Origin: Nafulsella turpanensis ZLM-10
GTDB taxonomy: Bacteria; Bacteroidota; Bacteroidia; Cytophagales; Cyclobacteriaceae
Assembly (NCBI RefSeq): GCF_000346615.1
Contig: NZ_ANNU01000037.1
Span: forward strand, 1 to 64,000
Direction of reading: 5' to 3'
Length of the DNA: 64,000 bases
Part shown: positions 42,680 through 52,905 of the stretch, one piece after another
How the letters are laid out: each line of letters opens with the position of its first letter
Position numbering within the stretch: position 1 is the first letter of the stretch
Program-made: the position numbers and the translations under genes
Notes under the pieces: model-generated
What the model was told of the DNA's origin: nothing
Databases searched by the model: none
What the model saw: the letters and a program-made list of their open reading frames with translations, nothing else

Positions 42680-45196
42680 TTAATAAGGGTCTACATCGGC
42701 CACTATTTCCGTTTTTTTGAAATCTTTATCGGCGGTGAGTTTCTGGCAGCTTTCTGTCAAAAACTCCTTTACGCCCTGAATGTCGATGTTCTGGCGCTCC
42801 AGTTTAATGTGAATGTTCATCAGGTAAAGGCCCCGGATGCGCCCTACCAGTGGTTCTTCCGGCCCCAGTACCCGCTCTTCGCCTAATTTCTTCTTCAGGT
42901 AAGCGGTTAAGGCATGGGCTGCCTTTTCTACCATTTCTTTTTCCGGATTCTTTACCACCAGCCTGATCAGGCGGCTGAAAGGAGGATAAAAGAACTGTTC
43001 TCTTTCCGCAATCTCTTCCTGGTAAAGCCCCTCAAAGTCTCCTTTAAGAATTTTGTGCAGGATGGGCTGCTCCACATTGCTGGTCTGGATAATGACCTGG
43101 CCCGGAATTTCTCCGCGGCCAGCACGACCACTCACCTGCGTAATGAGCTGGAAAGTGCGCTCGTGGGAGCGGAAGTCGGGGAAGTGAATCATCCGGTCGG
43201 CATCAAATACCCCCACCAGGCTTACCCGCTCAAAATCCAGACCCTTGCTCACCATTTGAGTACCTACCAGTATATCTATCTTTCCATCTTCAAAATCATC
43301 AATTATTGTCTGGTAGCTGTTTTTACGGCGGGTGGTATCGAGGTCCATGCGCTGCACATTGCCTTCCGGCACCAGCAGGCGAATACTTTCTTCGAGCTTT
43401 TCGGTGCCGTAGCCAATTGTTTTTATTTTGTGCGAACCACAGGCAGGGCAGGAGGTGGGTACATAGTCTTTATGCCCGCAATAGTGGCAGCGGAGCTCGT
43501 TAGAGTACATATGGTAGGTAAGGCTTACGGCACAGCTGTTGCACTTGGGAATCCAGCTGCATTCCTCGCAATTAAGGTAAGGTGCATATCCACGGCGGTT
43601 CTGGAATATGATGGCCTGTTCTCCCCGCTTAACCGCGGCCTGCATTTCCTGCACCAGTTGTTCGCTGAACATGGCCTTAAGTGTCTTGTGCTTTTGGGCA
43701 ATCCGGGTATCGGCCAGCTTTAATTCCGGCAGACGGGCATCGCCAAAGCGCTGATTCAGCTCTACCAGCCCGTATTTGCCCTGGCGGGCCTGGTAGTAGG
43801 TCTCAACGGATGGAGTAGCAGATCCAAGCAGTGTTTTGGCTTTATGCAGTCGCGAAAGTACCAGGGCGGTGTCGCGCGCATGGTAGCGGGGAGCCGGATC
43901 GTACTGCTTATAAGAAGTCTCATGCTCCTCATCGACAATAATAAGCCCGAGATTGTCAAACGGGAGGAAAACGGAGGAGCGCACCCCTACAATTAAGGGA
44001 AATTTTTCGCTGATGACCCCCTGCCATACTTCCACTCTTTCATTATCGGAAAAGCGGCTGTGGTAAACGCCCATTTTATCGCCAAACACCTTCTTCAGGC
44101 GGCTTACAATCTGGGTGGTCAGGGCAATTTCGGGTAAAAGGTAGAGGACCTGGCTGCCGCTTTCCAGCGCCTGTTCTATCAGGTGGATGTATATCTCTGT
44201 TTTACCACTGCCGGTAATGCCGTGTAGTAAAACAATATCTTTACTTTCGAAATGGTGCAGAATTTCATCTTTGGCCCTTTGTTGCTCACTATTGAGATCA
44301 ATGGTGGGCTTTTCGTAAGAAGAAGGTAAAATAAAGCGGGGAATGACCTGCTCAAATTCTTCAAAAACTCCATTTTTAATGAGGGTCCGCACCGAAGAGG
44401 GAGAGCTTGGCCCCTGTACCAGCTGACTTTTTTCTATCCCTTCTTCATTGCAGTCGGGGTTCTGGTGTACCGGACAAAGACGCAGGAAGTGCAGGAGCGC
44501 ATCGCTTTGTTTTGGCTGCTTTTCCAACTCGGCAAACAGCGCTTCCAGTTTTTCTTTATTGCCTGCATACTGCGGGTGAAGGCGTATTTTCTTTGCTTTT
44601 TTAGGTTTGTACTTGTCCTTTACCTCTTCGAATAATATGATGGCCTCCTTGGCAATGAGCTGCTTAAAGAGGTTGTAGAGGGTTTTCTGTTCCAGAAGCC
44701 CCTCTGCTTCGGCATAGGTAAGACTGTCTTTTTCTGCAAGGGCCGCTAAAAGTTTTTCTTCCTTTTCATTAAAGGTATAGGGGGAGCTGCCCGGGTCGAA
44801 ATCCGGGTGCAGCTGAATCTGGGACTGGCTGTTCAGCTTCAGGCCACTGGGCATGGCAACATTCAGCACCTCGCCGGGGGTGCACATATAATAAGAGGCC
44901 ATCCATTTAAAAAGCGAAAGCTGTACAGGCTTTACAATGGGCGCATCGTCCATTACCTCCAGCAGGTAACGGGCATCGTAATCAGTAGGTGCCTTGCTGG
45001 TTACAGAATCAACTATGCCCGTCAGGATTTTCTTTTTTCCGAACTGAACAATGACCCGGCTGCCGGAAAGTACCTGCCCGTTTAACTGCCGGGGAATCCG
45101 GTAGGTAAAGAGCTTAGGAATAGGAACAGGAAGTAACACATTACAGAAGAGTGTTTCAGGTTCGCTATAAGGGCTGTTTTGGAATTCCAGATTCAT
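42680..45196 (-). CDS. priA: Primosomal replication-restart helicase PriA
   Basis: 838 residues. The N-terminal DNA-binding domain (PKLFTYRIP) is followed by the helicase with Walker A GITGSGKTE and Walker B VDEEHETSYKQ, then an eight-cysteine zinc region (CEECSWIPKCNSC ... CHYCG ... CPACG) and the C-terminal GRAGRGEIPGQV motif. It reloads the replisome at stalled forks. All motifs are intact. It stands alone on the minus strand. Confidence 0.96.
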   Translation of the reverse strand: MNLEFQNSPYSEPETLFCNVLLPVPIPKLFTYRIPRQLNGQVLSGSRVIVQFGKKKILTGIVDSVTSKAPTDYDARYLLEVMDDAPIVKPVQLSLFKWMASYYMCTPGEVLNVAMPSGLKLNSQSQIQLHPDFDPGSSPYTFNEKEEKLLAALAEKDSLTYAEAEGLLEQKTLYNLFKQLIAKEAIILFEEVKDKYKPKKAKKIRLHPQYAGNKEKLEALFAELEKQPKQSDALLHFLRLCPVHQNPDCNEEGIEKSQLVQGPSSPSSVRTLIKNGVFEEFEQVIPRFILPSSYEKPTIDLNSEQQRAKDEILHHFESKDIVLLHGITGSGKTEIYIHLIEQALESGSQVLYLLPEIALTTQIVSRLKKVFGDKMGVYHSRFSDNERVEVWQGVISEKFPLIVGVRSSVFLPFDNLGLIIVDEEHETSYKQYDPAPRYHARDTALVLSRLHKAKTLLGSATPSVETYYQARQGKYGLVELNQRFGDARLPELKLADTRIAQKHKTLKAMFSEQLVQEMQAAVKRGEQAIIFQNRRGYAPYLNCEECSWIPKCNSCAVSLTYHMYSNELRCHYCGHKDYVPTSCPACGSHKIKTIGYGTEKLEESIRLLVPEGNVQRMDLDTTRRKNSYQTIIDDFEDGKIDILVGTQMVSKGLDFERVSLVGVFDADRMIHFPDFRSHERTFQLITQVSGRAGRGEIPGQVIIQTSNVEQPILHKILKGDFEGLYQEEIAEREQFFYPPFSRLIRLVVKNPEKEMVEKAAHALTAYLKKKLGEERVLGPEEPLVGRIRGLYLMNIHIKLERQNIDIQGVKEFLTESCQKLTADKDFKKTEIVADVDPY

Positions 45197-45207
45197 ATTT
45201 TTTAAGA

Positions 45208-45368
45208 AGACGGGAGACGTGAGATTTAAGATAGGAGATGGAGAACAGCTGGCTTGTATAGGGAGAAAAGCTTTTGCCCCCTATTAAGAAGACTTTGTTC
45301 CTCTATTAATGATTCATGATATTTTTTTGGTCTATTCCATCTTCTCAAGTCTCTTGTCTCCTGTCTCA
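45208..45368. repeat. Purine-rich inverted repeat flanking a ~100-bp core
   Basis: Left arm GACGGGAGACGTGAGATTT... (~45212-45242) and right arm, read on the minus strand, GACAGGAGACAAGAGACTT... (~45340-45368) align with few differences and one 4-nt gap, both ending AGATGGA. It looks like a dispersed non-coding repeat or MITE-like element between priA and the next gene. Confidence 0.55.
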
Positions 45369-45402
45369 AATCCAGTACATGAAGCTTAAAGTTAGTCCAT
45401 TT

Positions 45403-47436
45403 CTACAACAATTCAAGAGCCTCTTTAGGGCTGAACACCGGCCGCTGGCAGCTTTGGTTATAGCAGACATAAATGGTGGTGCGCCCCTCCTGTGCCGGGC
45501 GGTTTTCGAGCAGGGGAAGACCCCCTTCCTGTTCTGCGGCACAAATTACTTTATTCGGGTGATACTGCTGCTGGTTAATGGCCTGGGCAAAGGCTTTATA
45601 ATCCGGACCCACGATGGCAATTTCTGCCGTAGGTTTGCTCAGTTGGGTAAGGAGGCTCGCCCAGTAGGTGAAATATTGTGGCTCTGCAATGAGCAGCTTC
45701 TCGACGGAAGCCACCATTTCTTTGGCTATCTTCTGGTATTTCTGCACATCGAGCAAAAGACCCAGCCGATAAAGGTTAGTGGCCATGGCCGCATTGGAAG
45801 CAGGAATTACATTGTCGAATATTTCCTTCTTTCGGGCAATCAGCTGTTCGCTGCTATCGTCGGTATAGAAGAAGAGTTTTTCATCTTCGTCCCAGAAATG
45901 GTGCAGGCAATATTTCACAAGCTTTTTAGCTTTATAAAGCCAGTTTTCGTCAAAACTAACTTCGTATAAACGGATGTACCCCTGAATGATAAAAGCATAA
46001 TCATCCAGGTAGGCCCGGATGCCGGACTTGCCGTTTTTAAAGTTGCGCATCAGTCCTTCTTCCTGCTGCAGGTGCTGGTCGAGAAATTGTGCGTTTTGAA
46101 GGGCTAACTGCAGAAAGCTCTCCTCTCCGAAAGCTGCATAGGCATCGGCCAGTCCTGTTAGCATTAAGCCGTTCCAGCCGGCGAGGATTTTATCGTCAAG
46201 GCCAGGGCGAATTCTTTTTTCCCGTGCTTTTAAGAGCTTTCGGCCTGCTTCCTCAATTAACTGTTCCAGCGTATCTTCTTCCAGTTCGTACTTTTGAGCG
46301 AAGGACTGCAGGCTCTCGCGCCGGTGGAGTATGTTTTTGCCCGGCTCCCAGTTTCCGCCCTCTTCCAGGTTGTAGAAATCGCTGAACAAATCGGCTTCAT
46401 CGCCTAAAATCTGTTCAACTTCCTCCATTGTCCAGCAGTAGAACTTACCTTCTTCCCCTTCGCTGTCGGCGTCGAGGGCAGCATAAAAGCCTCCTTCAGG
46501 GCTCAGCATTTCCCGTCTGGCCCATCCAATGGTCTGGTAAACCACTTTTTTGAAGAGAGGGTCTTTTGTGGCGGTGTAAGCTTCAGCATAAAGACTCAGG
46601 AGCTGGCCGTTGTCGTATAGCATTTTTTCGAAGTGGGGAGCAAACCAGTCGGCATCGACCGAGTAGCGGGCAAAGCCTCCTCCAATTTGGTCATATATGC
46701 CGCCCCAGGCCATTTCGGTGAGGGTGAGTTTTGCCTGCTCCAGCGCCTCCTGCTCTCCGGTAGCGGCCCGGTAGCGAAGGAGGAAGAGCCAGTGGCTTGG
46801 CATCGGGAATTTGGGTGCACGATTGAGTCCTCCCTTCTTTTTGTCGAAGCTTTTAGAAAACTTCTGGTAAAGCTTTTTGAGTACCTCCTCGCTTACTTCA
46901 AACGGATTGCCGGGTACAAGCCCATACTTCTGGCTATCGGACAGCGCCAGGGCCTGGGTGAATTTATGGGCCGATTCTTCCAGGTCGGAACGGTTATTTT
47001 TAAAAGCCTGGGCTACATTGCGGAGCAGCTGCATCCAGCTTTCCCGGGGGAAGTAGGTGCCGCCGTAAAAAGGTTTTTGCTGAGGGGTCAGAAAGGCGTT
47101 AAGGGGCCAGCCACCCTGCAGGCCCATAGCCTGTATGGCATCCATGTAAATCTGGTCTACATCGGGCCGTTCTTCGCGGTCTACCTTTATACAGATGTAG
47201 TGTTCATTCATGAGGCGCGCCACTTCATCATCTTCGAAAGATTCGCGCTCCATTACATGGCACCAATGACAGGCGGAGTAGCCAATGCTGAGGATAATGG
47301 GTTTATCTTCCTCCTTCGCCCGATCCAGGGCTTCTTCGCCCCACGGGTACCAGTCTACCGGGTTGTGCTGGTGTTGCAGCAGGTAAGGGCTGCTGGACTG
47401 GGCAAGGCGGTTGGTATGTGTATGCTGGCTGCTCAT
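45403..47436 (-). CDS. Thioredoxin-domain protein of the DUF255/YyaL family
   Basis: 677 residues. The N-terminal DUF255 thioredoxin-like domain has [13 protein letters not shown] and the redox motif [11 protein letters not shown] (CHWC). The remaining ~450 residues form an alpha/alpha-barrel region resembling N-acylglucosamine 2-epimerase-type six-hairpin folds ([24 protein letters not shown]-like [23 protein letters not shown]). It is a widespread family of unclear function. It overlaps the GSCFA gene by 4 bp. Confidence 0.93.
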   Translation of the reverse strand: MSSQHTHTNRLAQSSSPYLLQHQHNPVDWYPWGEEALDRAKEEDKPIILSIGYSACHWCHVMERESFEDDEVARLMNEHYICIKVDREERPDVDQIYMDAIQAMGLQGGWPLNAFLTPQQKPFYGGTYFPRESWMQLLRNVAQAFKNNRSDLEESAHKFTQALALSDSQKYGLVPGNPFEVSEEVLKKLYQKFSKSFDKKKGGLNRAPKFPMPSHWLFLLRYRAATGEQEALEQAKLTLTEMAWGGIYDQIGGGFARYSVDADWFAPHFEKMLYDNGQLLSLYAEAYTATKDPLFKKVVYQTIGWARREMLSPEGGFYAALDADSEGEEGKFYCWTMEEVEQILGDEADLFSDFYNLEEGGNWEPGKNILHRRESLQSFAQKYELEEDTLEQLIEEAGRKLLKAREKRIRPGLDDKILAGWNGLMLTGLADAYAAFGEESFLQLALQNAQFLDQHLQQEEGLMRNFKNGKSGIRAYLDDYAFIIQGYIRLYEVSFDENWLYKAKKLVKYCLHHFWDEDEKLFFYTDDSSEQLIARKKEIFDNVIPASNAAMATNLYRLGLLLDVQKYQKIAKEMVASVEKLLIAEPQYFTYWASLLTQLSKPTAEIAIVGPDYKAFAQAINQQQYHPNKVICAAEQEGGLPLLENRPAQEGRTTIYVCYNQSCQRPVFSPKEALELL

Positions 47437-48404
47437 AGAAGTTGACTTTTTAACTGGCTAATTTCCTGACTTACATCTATTTGATAAGGTAAGCGGCTCA
47501 GCTTCTCAATTGTTTTCTGTAAGAATTGTTGATGGGCGGCAGAAGAGGGGTTAAAAGGCCGGTGGGAGAGTGCTCGCCGAATTTGCGCCCATTCCTTTAT
47601 AAAACGGAGGGCATTTTCACTGAAGTAGGTAGCCGTAAATTTCTGCCAGATATATTCCTCTGCTTCTTCGCCGGGGTGTAAAAGGTCGCGGCCGTAAAAG
47701 CGGTAGTCGCGAAGGTCGTCGAGCAGAAGTTCGTAGCTGGGGAAGTAGTAAACATCCTGGTGCATTTCCTGGAGCTGGTGGGCGGCAAGTCGTAGAATGG
47801 ATTTACTGACTGCATTCAGCTCCAGTGTATCTTTCAGATGGCGAACAGGGCTCACCGTAAGAATGATTTTAACAGAAGGGTTAGCTTCTTTTAATAACTG
47901 GAATAAGGCATTGAAACTGGTCGTGATTTCTTCTACGCTACCTAGCTGCTTGCGAAATAGCTTTTGTGGCTGTTTATGGCAGTTGGCAACGGCCTGTCCA
48001 TTGGCCTCTTCAATGTAAAGAAAAGCTGTGCCGGAAGTTAGCATGACCACTTCTGCTTTTTTGAGCTGCTCTTTTACCGCAGGAAAAAGAGTCTGAAGCT
48101 TTTCTCCCAGTACTTCGGGGCTTTGGGCATGGAGGCGGGAGTGGAGCAGGTGGCTTACCCACCGGCCCTCCAGTTGTACAAATGTATCGGGAGAGGGACA
48201 TTGCCCTTCCAGTGCCATTTGCATTAGCTGGCAGGCGATAGCCGGGTGAAAAATAGTGCCAAAAGGATTGACCATTGCCGGGAACTTATATTCCTGCAGG
48301 CGCTGGCCGATTAGGTCGGAAAAGCAGGAGCCAATGGTGAGCAGGGGGGCTGCCACCTCTATTCTGAAGTCGGGCGATGCTGGCTGAAGCTCTGTGCGGA
48401 ACAT
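47433..48404 (-). CDS. GSCFA-domain protein
   Basis: 323 residues with the namesake motif [12 protein letters not shown] near residue 25 and the downstream blocks [26 protein letters not shown] and [18 protein letters not shown]. The arrangement matches GSCFA proteins, which resemble SGNH-type hydrolases (GSCF nucleophile block, later D/H block DLLHP). Substrate unknown. Probably cytoplasmic, and co-transcribed with the DUF255 protein. Confidence 0.92.
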   Translation of the reverse strand: MFRTELQPASPDFRIEVAAPLLTIGSCFSDLIGQRLQEYKFPAMVNPFGTIFHPAIACQLMQMALEGQCPSPDTFVQLEGRWVSHLLHSRLHAQSPEVLGEKLQTLFPAVKEQLKKAEVVMLTSGTAFLYIEEANGQAVANCHKQPQKLFRKQLGSVEEITTSFNALFQLLKEANPSVKIILTVSPVRHLKDTLELNAVSKSILRLAAHQLQEMHQDVYYFPSYELLLDDLRDYRFYGRDLLHPGEEAEEYIWQKFTATYFSENALRFIKEWAQIRRALSHRPFNPSSAAHQQFLQKTIEKLSRLPYQIDVSQEISQLKSQLL

Positions 48405-48458
48405 AAAAAGAAGGGGTTAGGGCTTAAAAGTGAATATCCGGAATCTGCTGGAAATAAA

Positions 48459-48488
48459 AAAGGCGTTCCGCCGAAACAGAACGCCTTT
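48459..48488 (-). terminator. Terminator of the rpsF-rpsR-rplI operon
   Basis: Minus-strand stem AAAGGCGTTC/GAACGCCTTT with a 10-nt loop and a T-run, beginning 20 bp after the rplI stop. Confidence 0.85.
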
Positions 48489-48507
48489 GAATGGAATAGT
48501 TAGCTGA

Positions 48508-48951
48508 TTACTCGGCTACTACTTCGAAAGTAATTTCTTTCTTCACTTCTTTGTGCAGGTCGATTTCAGCAGTATACTCGCCCAGGGTTTTCACATCGCC
48601 ATTGATGGAAATCTGCTTGCGGTCTACATCATGTCCTTTGGCTTTAAGGGCATCGGAAATCTGGTTAGGCGTTACGGCACCAAAAATTTTACCGCTCTCA
48701 CCTGCTTTGGCAGGGATGGTCAGTTTAAGGTTGCCGATGGCGTTGGCAAGTGCTTCAGCGTCCTGCTTCTGCTTCTCTGCTTTGTGTGCAACCTGACGAG
48801 CTACTTCGTCACGCTGTTTGATATTGGACTCAGTGGCCATCATGGCAAAACCCTGAGGAATCAGGTAGTTTCTGCCATAGCCTGGCTTCACATCTACCAG
48901 GTCGTTTTTATAGCCAAGCCCTTTAATATCTGATTTTAATATTACTTGCAT
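48508..48951 (-). CDS. rplI: 50S ribosomal protein L9
   Basis: 147 residues, the usual length. The N-terminal domain MQVILKSDIKGLGYKNDLVDV and GYGRNYLIPQGFA are diagnostic, followed by the connecting helix and the C-terminal rRNA-binding domain. Last gene of the rpsF-rpsR-rplI operon. Confidence 0.98.
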   Translation of the reverse strand: MQVILKSDIKGLGYKNDLVDVKPGYGRNYLIPQGFAMMATESNIKQRDEVARQVAHKAEKQKQDAEALANAIGNLKLTIPAKAGESGKIFGAVTPNQISDALKAKGHDVDRKQISINGDVKTLGEYTAEIDLHKEVKKEITFEVVAE

Positions 48952-49042
48952 GTTTTTAATCGTTAGTAGCTGCTTTTCTGCTTTATAAGCTCCTTAGATA
49001 GAAGACTTTTACGGACAGTAGGCAACTAAAGTAACTAAAGAA

Positions 49043-49294
49043 TTATTTTAAAGAATCAGTTACGTAAGGAAGCAGGGCCAGGTGGCGGGCACGTTTTACG
49101 GCCTGTCCGACTTTCTTCTGGAACTTCTGGCTGGTGCCTGTAATACGGGCAGGAAGTAATTTACCTTGCTCGTTTACAAACTTCAGCAGAAAGTTTGCGT
49201 CTTTATAGTCGATGTATTTGATACCGTTTCTCTTGAAGCGGCAATACTTCTTTTTGTTCTCGTTACGTACGATGGGTTCGTTCTGTAGTGACAT
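49043..49294 (-). CDS. rpsR: 30S ribosomal protein S18
   Basis: 83 residues. It contains YCRFKRNGIKYIDYKD and the conserved RITGTSQKFQKKVGQAVKRAR core of S18, ending ALLPYVTDS. Its first base overlaps the rpsF stop, so translation is coupled. S18 binds S6 in the ribosome, matching the gene order. Confidence 0.98.
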   Translation of the reverse strand: MSLQNEPIVRNENKKKYCRFKRNGIKYIDYKDANFLLKFVNEQGKLLPARITGTSQKFQKKVGQAVKRARHLALLPYVTDSLK

Positions 49295-49671
49295 TATTTT
49301 TGCTCCTCCTTAGCTTCTTTTCTGGAATCTTTTTTGTTGAAATCCCCTCTTTTTCTCTTCTTGTTGTATTCAATGGCGTGTTTGTCAAGCGACACTGTCA
49401 AGAAACGCATCACAGTTTCGTCGCGGCGAAACTCTGTTTCGAGGGTTGCAATCAGCTCAGGGGCGGCCTGGTATTCAAAAAGGTTATAGAAGCCAGTGGT
49501 TTTGTGGCCAATTGGGTAAGCCAGTTTTTTCAGGCCCCAATTTTCCTCATTGACGATTTCCGCGCCACCCTGGACTAAAACGTTCTTGAACTTTTCAACA
49601 GTATCCTTCATCTGAGCCTCAGACAAAACGGGAGTTAAAATGAATACCGTCTCGTAATTTTTCAGTTGCAT
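49294..49671 (-). CDS. rpsF: 30S ribosomal protein S6
   Basis: 125 residues. It starts [20 protein letters not shown], with [19 protein letters not shown] and a basic Lys/Arg-rich tail ([20 protein letters not shown]), as in Bacteroidota S6. First gene of the operon, preceded by a strong phylum-type promoter. Confidence 0.98.
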   Translation of the reverse strand: MQLKNYETVFILTPVLSEAQMKDTVEKFKNVLVQGGAEIVNEENWGLKKLAYPIGHKTTGFYNLFEYQAAPELIATLETEFRRDETVMRFLTVSLDKHAIEYNKKRKRGDFNKKDSRKEAKEEQK

Positions 49672-49702
49672 AATAATTTTATTGAACTTTAAATAGAAGC
49701 TG

Positions 49703-49733
49703 CAAAAGTAATTCTTTGTCCGGACTTTTCAAA
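49703..49733 (-). promoter_or_regulatory. Bacteroidota promoter of rpsF-rpsR-rplI
   Basis: On the minus strand TTTG (49733-49730), 19 bp, then TACTTTTG (49710-49703), an exact fit to TTTG-N19-TAnnTTTG recognised by the primary sigma factor of this phylum. The leader to the rpsF ATG is about 30 nt. Confidence 0.75.
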
Positions 49734-49744
49734 GTATCCGGCAA

Positions 49745-49775
49745 ACAAAAGGCTCCGCACTTGCAGAGCCTTTTG
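49745..49775 (-). terminator. Terminator after the coiled-coil membrane protein
   Basis: An 11-bp stem ACAAAAGGCTC/GAGCCTTTTGT, about 20 bp after the gene's stop on the minus strand. T-rich flanks on both sides. Confidence 0.7.
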
Positions 49776-49793
49776 TTTTAGTATTTTCAGGGC

Positions 49794-50723
49794 TTACTTT
49801 ACTTTAAAAGTATCTTCACCTATCTGGTAGCCATCGGCATAGAGTTCTACATTATAGATTCCTTCTTCGTAATCACTTCCTTTTTCGTACAGGAAGGTGA
49901 GTTGCTGGCCGGTGTTGTCGAACAGGATTTCCTGTTTCGCGGTGTAAAACTCTTCCCGTCCGTCTACCATCATAGTGCCGGAACCGGTAGCCACATCAAA
50001 TAATACATTGCCATTCGGGTCGATAACACGCAGTAAAATATCTTTACTTTCGATAGGTGCTACAGGATTATCGGCCAGGTTAAATTTTACTTTCAGCTGT
50101 TCGATCTGGCGATCGCGGTACTCTTCATCTTCCCTTTCCTTGCCACGTCTGTTCACCGCAATAATCTGGATGTTTTCCGCTTTCAGGCGGGAGGCAATGG
50201 CCACCTTCTCATTCAGCTCACGGCGCTTCTTGGCTAACTGGCTGATAGAGTCGGAAAGAATATTCTGGGTAGTTTTAAGGTTGGTGTTTTCAGCATAGAG
50301 AGAGTCGCTGAGCGCACGTAATTGCACGAGTTCCCGGTCTTTCTGCTTCAGGAGGGTTTCGTAGCCTTCTACTTTCTCACGAATTTCTGCATAGCGGCGT
50401 TGTGCAATATCGGACGAACGCCTAAGCTGCTCGCGCTCTGCCTCCAGTTCGGCCTTGGCCTGCTTCAACTCGGCAACATCGCCTCCTAATGCTTCAATTT
50501 CCTTTATCTTCGCGTCAAGTTCGGCACTTATTGCATTGAGCTGATCATAGGTTTCGAGTAGCTCGGTATTCTTACTGTTTATTTCTGCCTCTAATTCCTG
50601 CTTTTCCCGGTAATCCATATAATAGATTACACCGTTCACAATTAATAGTAAAGCGAGTATGGCAATAAAAAGCGTCTTTTTATTCTTGTTAGCGTCTTTG
50701 GTTTCTGGTGTATTTTCTGCCAT
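49794..50723 (-). CDS. Membrane-anchored coiled-coil protein
   Basis: 309 residues. A short cytoplasmic start, one membrane helix (TLFIAILALLLIVNGVIYYM) and about 150 residues of coiled coil (ELEAEINSKNTEL ... KAELEAEREQLRR ... QLAKKRRELNEKV) are followed by a beta-rich C-terminal domain (ILLRVIDPNGNVLFD ... GIYNVELYADGYQIG). The plan resembles a conserved Bacteroidota family sometimes annotated as chromosome-segregation-like. Function unknown; probably a periplasmic spacer or sensor. Confidence 0.85.
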   Translation of the reverse strand: MAENTPETKDANKNKKTLFIAILALLLIVNGVIYYMDYREKQELEAEINSKNTELLETYDQLNAISAELDAKIKEIEALGGDVAELKQAKAELEAEREQLRRSSDIAQRRYAEIREKVEGYETLLKQKDRELVQLRALSDSLYAENTNLKTTQNILSDSISQLAKKRRELNEKVAIASRLKAENIQIIAVNRRGKEREDEEYRDRQIEQLKVKFNLADNPVAPIESKDILLRVIDPNGNVLFDVATGSGTMMVDGREEFYTAKQEILFDNTGQQLTFLYEKGSDYEEGIYNVELYADGYQIGEDTFKVK

Positions 50724-50831
50724 GTTTGAATGAATTGATTTACAACTTTAAAAGTAAATTTCGGTTTAATATTGTTTGAGTCCGGGGAAAAATTATTTGA
50801 AGGATCTAATATCAATAAAAATTACGATTTT

Positions 50832-51416
50832 ATGACAGACTTAGGCAAAAATTACTGGACAAACCGCTACGAACTTGGTCATACACAATGGGATGCCGGC
50901 CATATTACAACACCTCTGCAGATTTATTTCGACTCCCTTCCTGATAAGAACACCCGCATCCTTATTCCCGGAGGCGGAAATGGACATGAGGCTGCTTATC
51001 TGCATGAAAATGGATTTAAAGAGGTATTCCTGCTTGATTTTTCCCCTGTACCACTGGCAAACTTTCAAAAGCGATATCCTGATTTTCCTGCCGCACATTT
51101 GCTGGAACAGGATTTTTTCACCCTAAACGAAAAATTCGACCTGATGGTTGAGCAAACTTTTTTTTGTGCGCTGGAACCGGCTCAACGTCCTGCCTATGCC
51201 AGACAGGCAGCAGGTGTATTAAAGCCGGGAGGGAAGCTGGTGGGGCTTCTCTTTGACGCTAAGCTGAACGATGACCAGCCCCCATTCGGGGGTAGCAGAG
51301 AAGAGTACAGGGCCTATTTCGAAGCTTACTTCTATTTCGATAAGTTTGAAAGCTGTACCAGTTCCATAAAACCAAGGCTGGGAAAGGAACTGTGGATAGA
51401 GCTGGTAAGAAAGTAG
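50832..51416 (+). CDS. TPMT-family SAM-dependent methyltransferase
   Basis: 194 residues from ATG 50832 (MTDLGKNYWTNRYELGHTQWD); an upstream TTG at 50772 is less likely. The region WDAGHITTPLQIYFDSL and the SAM motif ILIPGGGNGHEAAYL are those of the thiopurine S-methyltransferase family, which methylates small thiols, selenols or halides. LVGLLFDAKL and PPFGGSREEYRAYF complete the family pattern. Substrate not predictable. Confidence 0.88.
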   Translation: MTDLGKNYWTNRYELGHTQWDAGHITTPLQIYFDSLPDKNTRILIPGGGNGHEAAYLHENGFKEVFLLDFSPVPLANFQKRYPDFPAAHLLEQDFFTLNEKFDLMVEQTFFCALEPAQRPAYARQAAGVLKPGGKLVGLLFDAKLNDDQPPFGGSREEYRAYFEAYFYFDKFESCTSSIKPRLGKELWIELVRK

Positions 51417-51448
51417 CGCACGTACTTCCTGAGCCCGGGGCTCGAGAA

Positions 51449-52243
51449 TCAGAATGCCAGTATATAATGTGCTTTTTGCAGGCCGGGCCGGAAGAAGAGG
51501 AGGCCGGCATCATATAAATCGATGCTCAGGCTCACTTTCGGGTGTTGCTGTAGTTGGTGCCAGGCCTGTTGCATGCCTTTCGACCAGTAAATATCATCGA
51601 TAATAAGAAAAGAGTTTTCGTGCAGGAGGGGGAGGAGCAACTCCACATAGCGCAGACTTGCTTCATAGGTATGGTTGGCATCAAGATAGGCCGCATCTAC
51701 CGGAGGAATGTTCTTTAGCAGGGATGGCAGGCTTTCATCAATATTCCCTTCTTTTAAATGAATGTTTTTTAGCGGCCACTGCTCAAAAACCGTACGGGCA
51801 GTTGCGGCCGTTTGAGGGCAGCCCTCAAGTGTATGAATATTCCCTTCTTTTACAGCCGCAGAAAGATAAAGGCTGTTAATGCCCAAAGAGGTGCCAAGTT
51901 CAATGATATGTTGAGCTTTCAGGTGTCGGATAAGCCTGAACAGCAAACGGCTGAAACGGGGAGTGGTAAGGCTGTGTCGCGCAATATGGGATATCGGGCG
52001 CTGGTTTTTTTTGCTGATGCCGGAGCCGGCTCCAAGTTCTGTCAGCTGAAGGAGCTGGTGGTTGTGCAAAAGCTGCTGTCGGAGCCCTTCTATCTCCCGG
52101 AAAACTTTCTCCTGCTTATCAGGCTTAACTACTTTTGTATAGAGCTCAAAGGTAAATGGCGGGTGGAGGGCATGTTCATTCACCGCAAGGAGCCAGTATT
52201 TAAGAAAACCACCGGCCTGATAAATCTTTTGCTGGATGTCCAA
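51449..52243 (-). CDS. Class I SAM-dependent O-methyltransferase-like protein
   Basis: 264 residues. A Methyltransf_24-type Rossmann core with HIIELGTSLGINSLYL (SAM loop), IHTLEGCPQTAATAR and VDAAYLDANHTYEASLRYV, then FLIIDDIYWSKGM. A ~95-residue helical N-terminus precedes it. Substrate unknown. The gene lies 2 bp downstream of apaG on the same strand. Confidence 0.85.
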   Translation of the reverse strand: MDIQQKIYQAGGFLKYWLLAVNEHALHPPFTFELYTKVVKPDKQEKVFREIEGLRQQLLHNHQLLQLTELGAGSGISKKNQRPISHIARHSLTTPRFSRLLFRLIRHLKAQHIIELGTSLGINSLYLSAAVKEGNIHTLEGCPQTAATARTVFEQWPLKNIHLKEGNIDESLPSLLKNIPPVDAAYLDANHTYEASLRYVELLLPLLHENSFLIIDDIYWSKGMQQAWHQLQQHPKVSLSIDLYDAGLLFFRPGLQKAHYILAF

Positions 52244-52245
52244 GG

Positions 52246-52632
52246 CTAGTTCAAACGAAAAGGGGCCACCATGGTAAATTCGGGTATCTTCACCTTAAAC
52301 TTTTTGCCATCCATAATACGCTCCATCAGGAAAGTGCCGTACATTCTACCAATGCCAGATTTTAAATTACAGCCGCTCACGTACTGGTGCGACTCCCCGG
52401 CTTCTAACACCGGCTGCTGCCCCACTACGCCTTCTCCCTCTACTTCCCTTACAATATTACTGGCATCGTGGATGTGCCAGTGGCGGCGAAGGAGCTGAAC
52501 GGTAAACTGGCTGTTATTTTCAATCGAAATCCGGTAGGTAAAAACATAGTGCATCTGGCCTGGACTGGAATACTCAGACTGGTACTCCGTTTCCACACTT
52601 ACCTTTACACCCTGGGTTACTTCTGATACCAT
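52246..52632 (-). CDS. apaG: ApaG domain protein
   Basis: 128 residues from ATG 52632 (MVSEVTQGVKVSVETEY), the typical length; the longer open frame to 52833 adds non-conserved residues. The fibronectin-III-like fold shows YVFTYRISIENNS, LLRRHWHIHDA, GEGVVGQQPVLEAGESHQY and GRMYGTFLM, the hallmark ApaG blocks. Its molecular role is still debated in most bacteria (linked to magnesium/cobalt phenotypes in enterics). Confidence 0.95.
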   Translation of the reverse strand: MVSEVTQGVKVSVETEYQSEYSSPGQMHYVFTYRISIENNSQFTVQLLRRHWHIHDASNIVREVEGEGVVGQQPVLEAGESHQYVSGCNLKSGIGRMYGTFLMERIMDGKKFKVKIPEFTMVAPFRLN

Positions 52633-52905
52633 CGGAAAAGCGATTTTTTGAAAAACAGTTAAATATAATGAATGCAGGGAAAATACAAATCTCTTTTTAA
52701 AAAGAGGGATATCTTTTATAACGAGGAAAATTTCATTTCTGTTAAAAGCGCGGCAAAGATTCCTTCGAAAACAGGAAAAAAAATAATTACTATTCGTTTT
52801 TCTTCCTCCGGCAGGCGAAAGAAAAACATTCAATAAATAGCGGGGTTGGATTTGTAAAATGATTTTCCCTGTTTAGCTGCAGTCGGATCAACCAAAATTT
52901 AAGTC

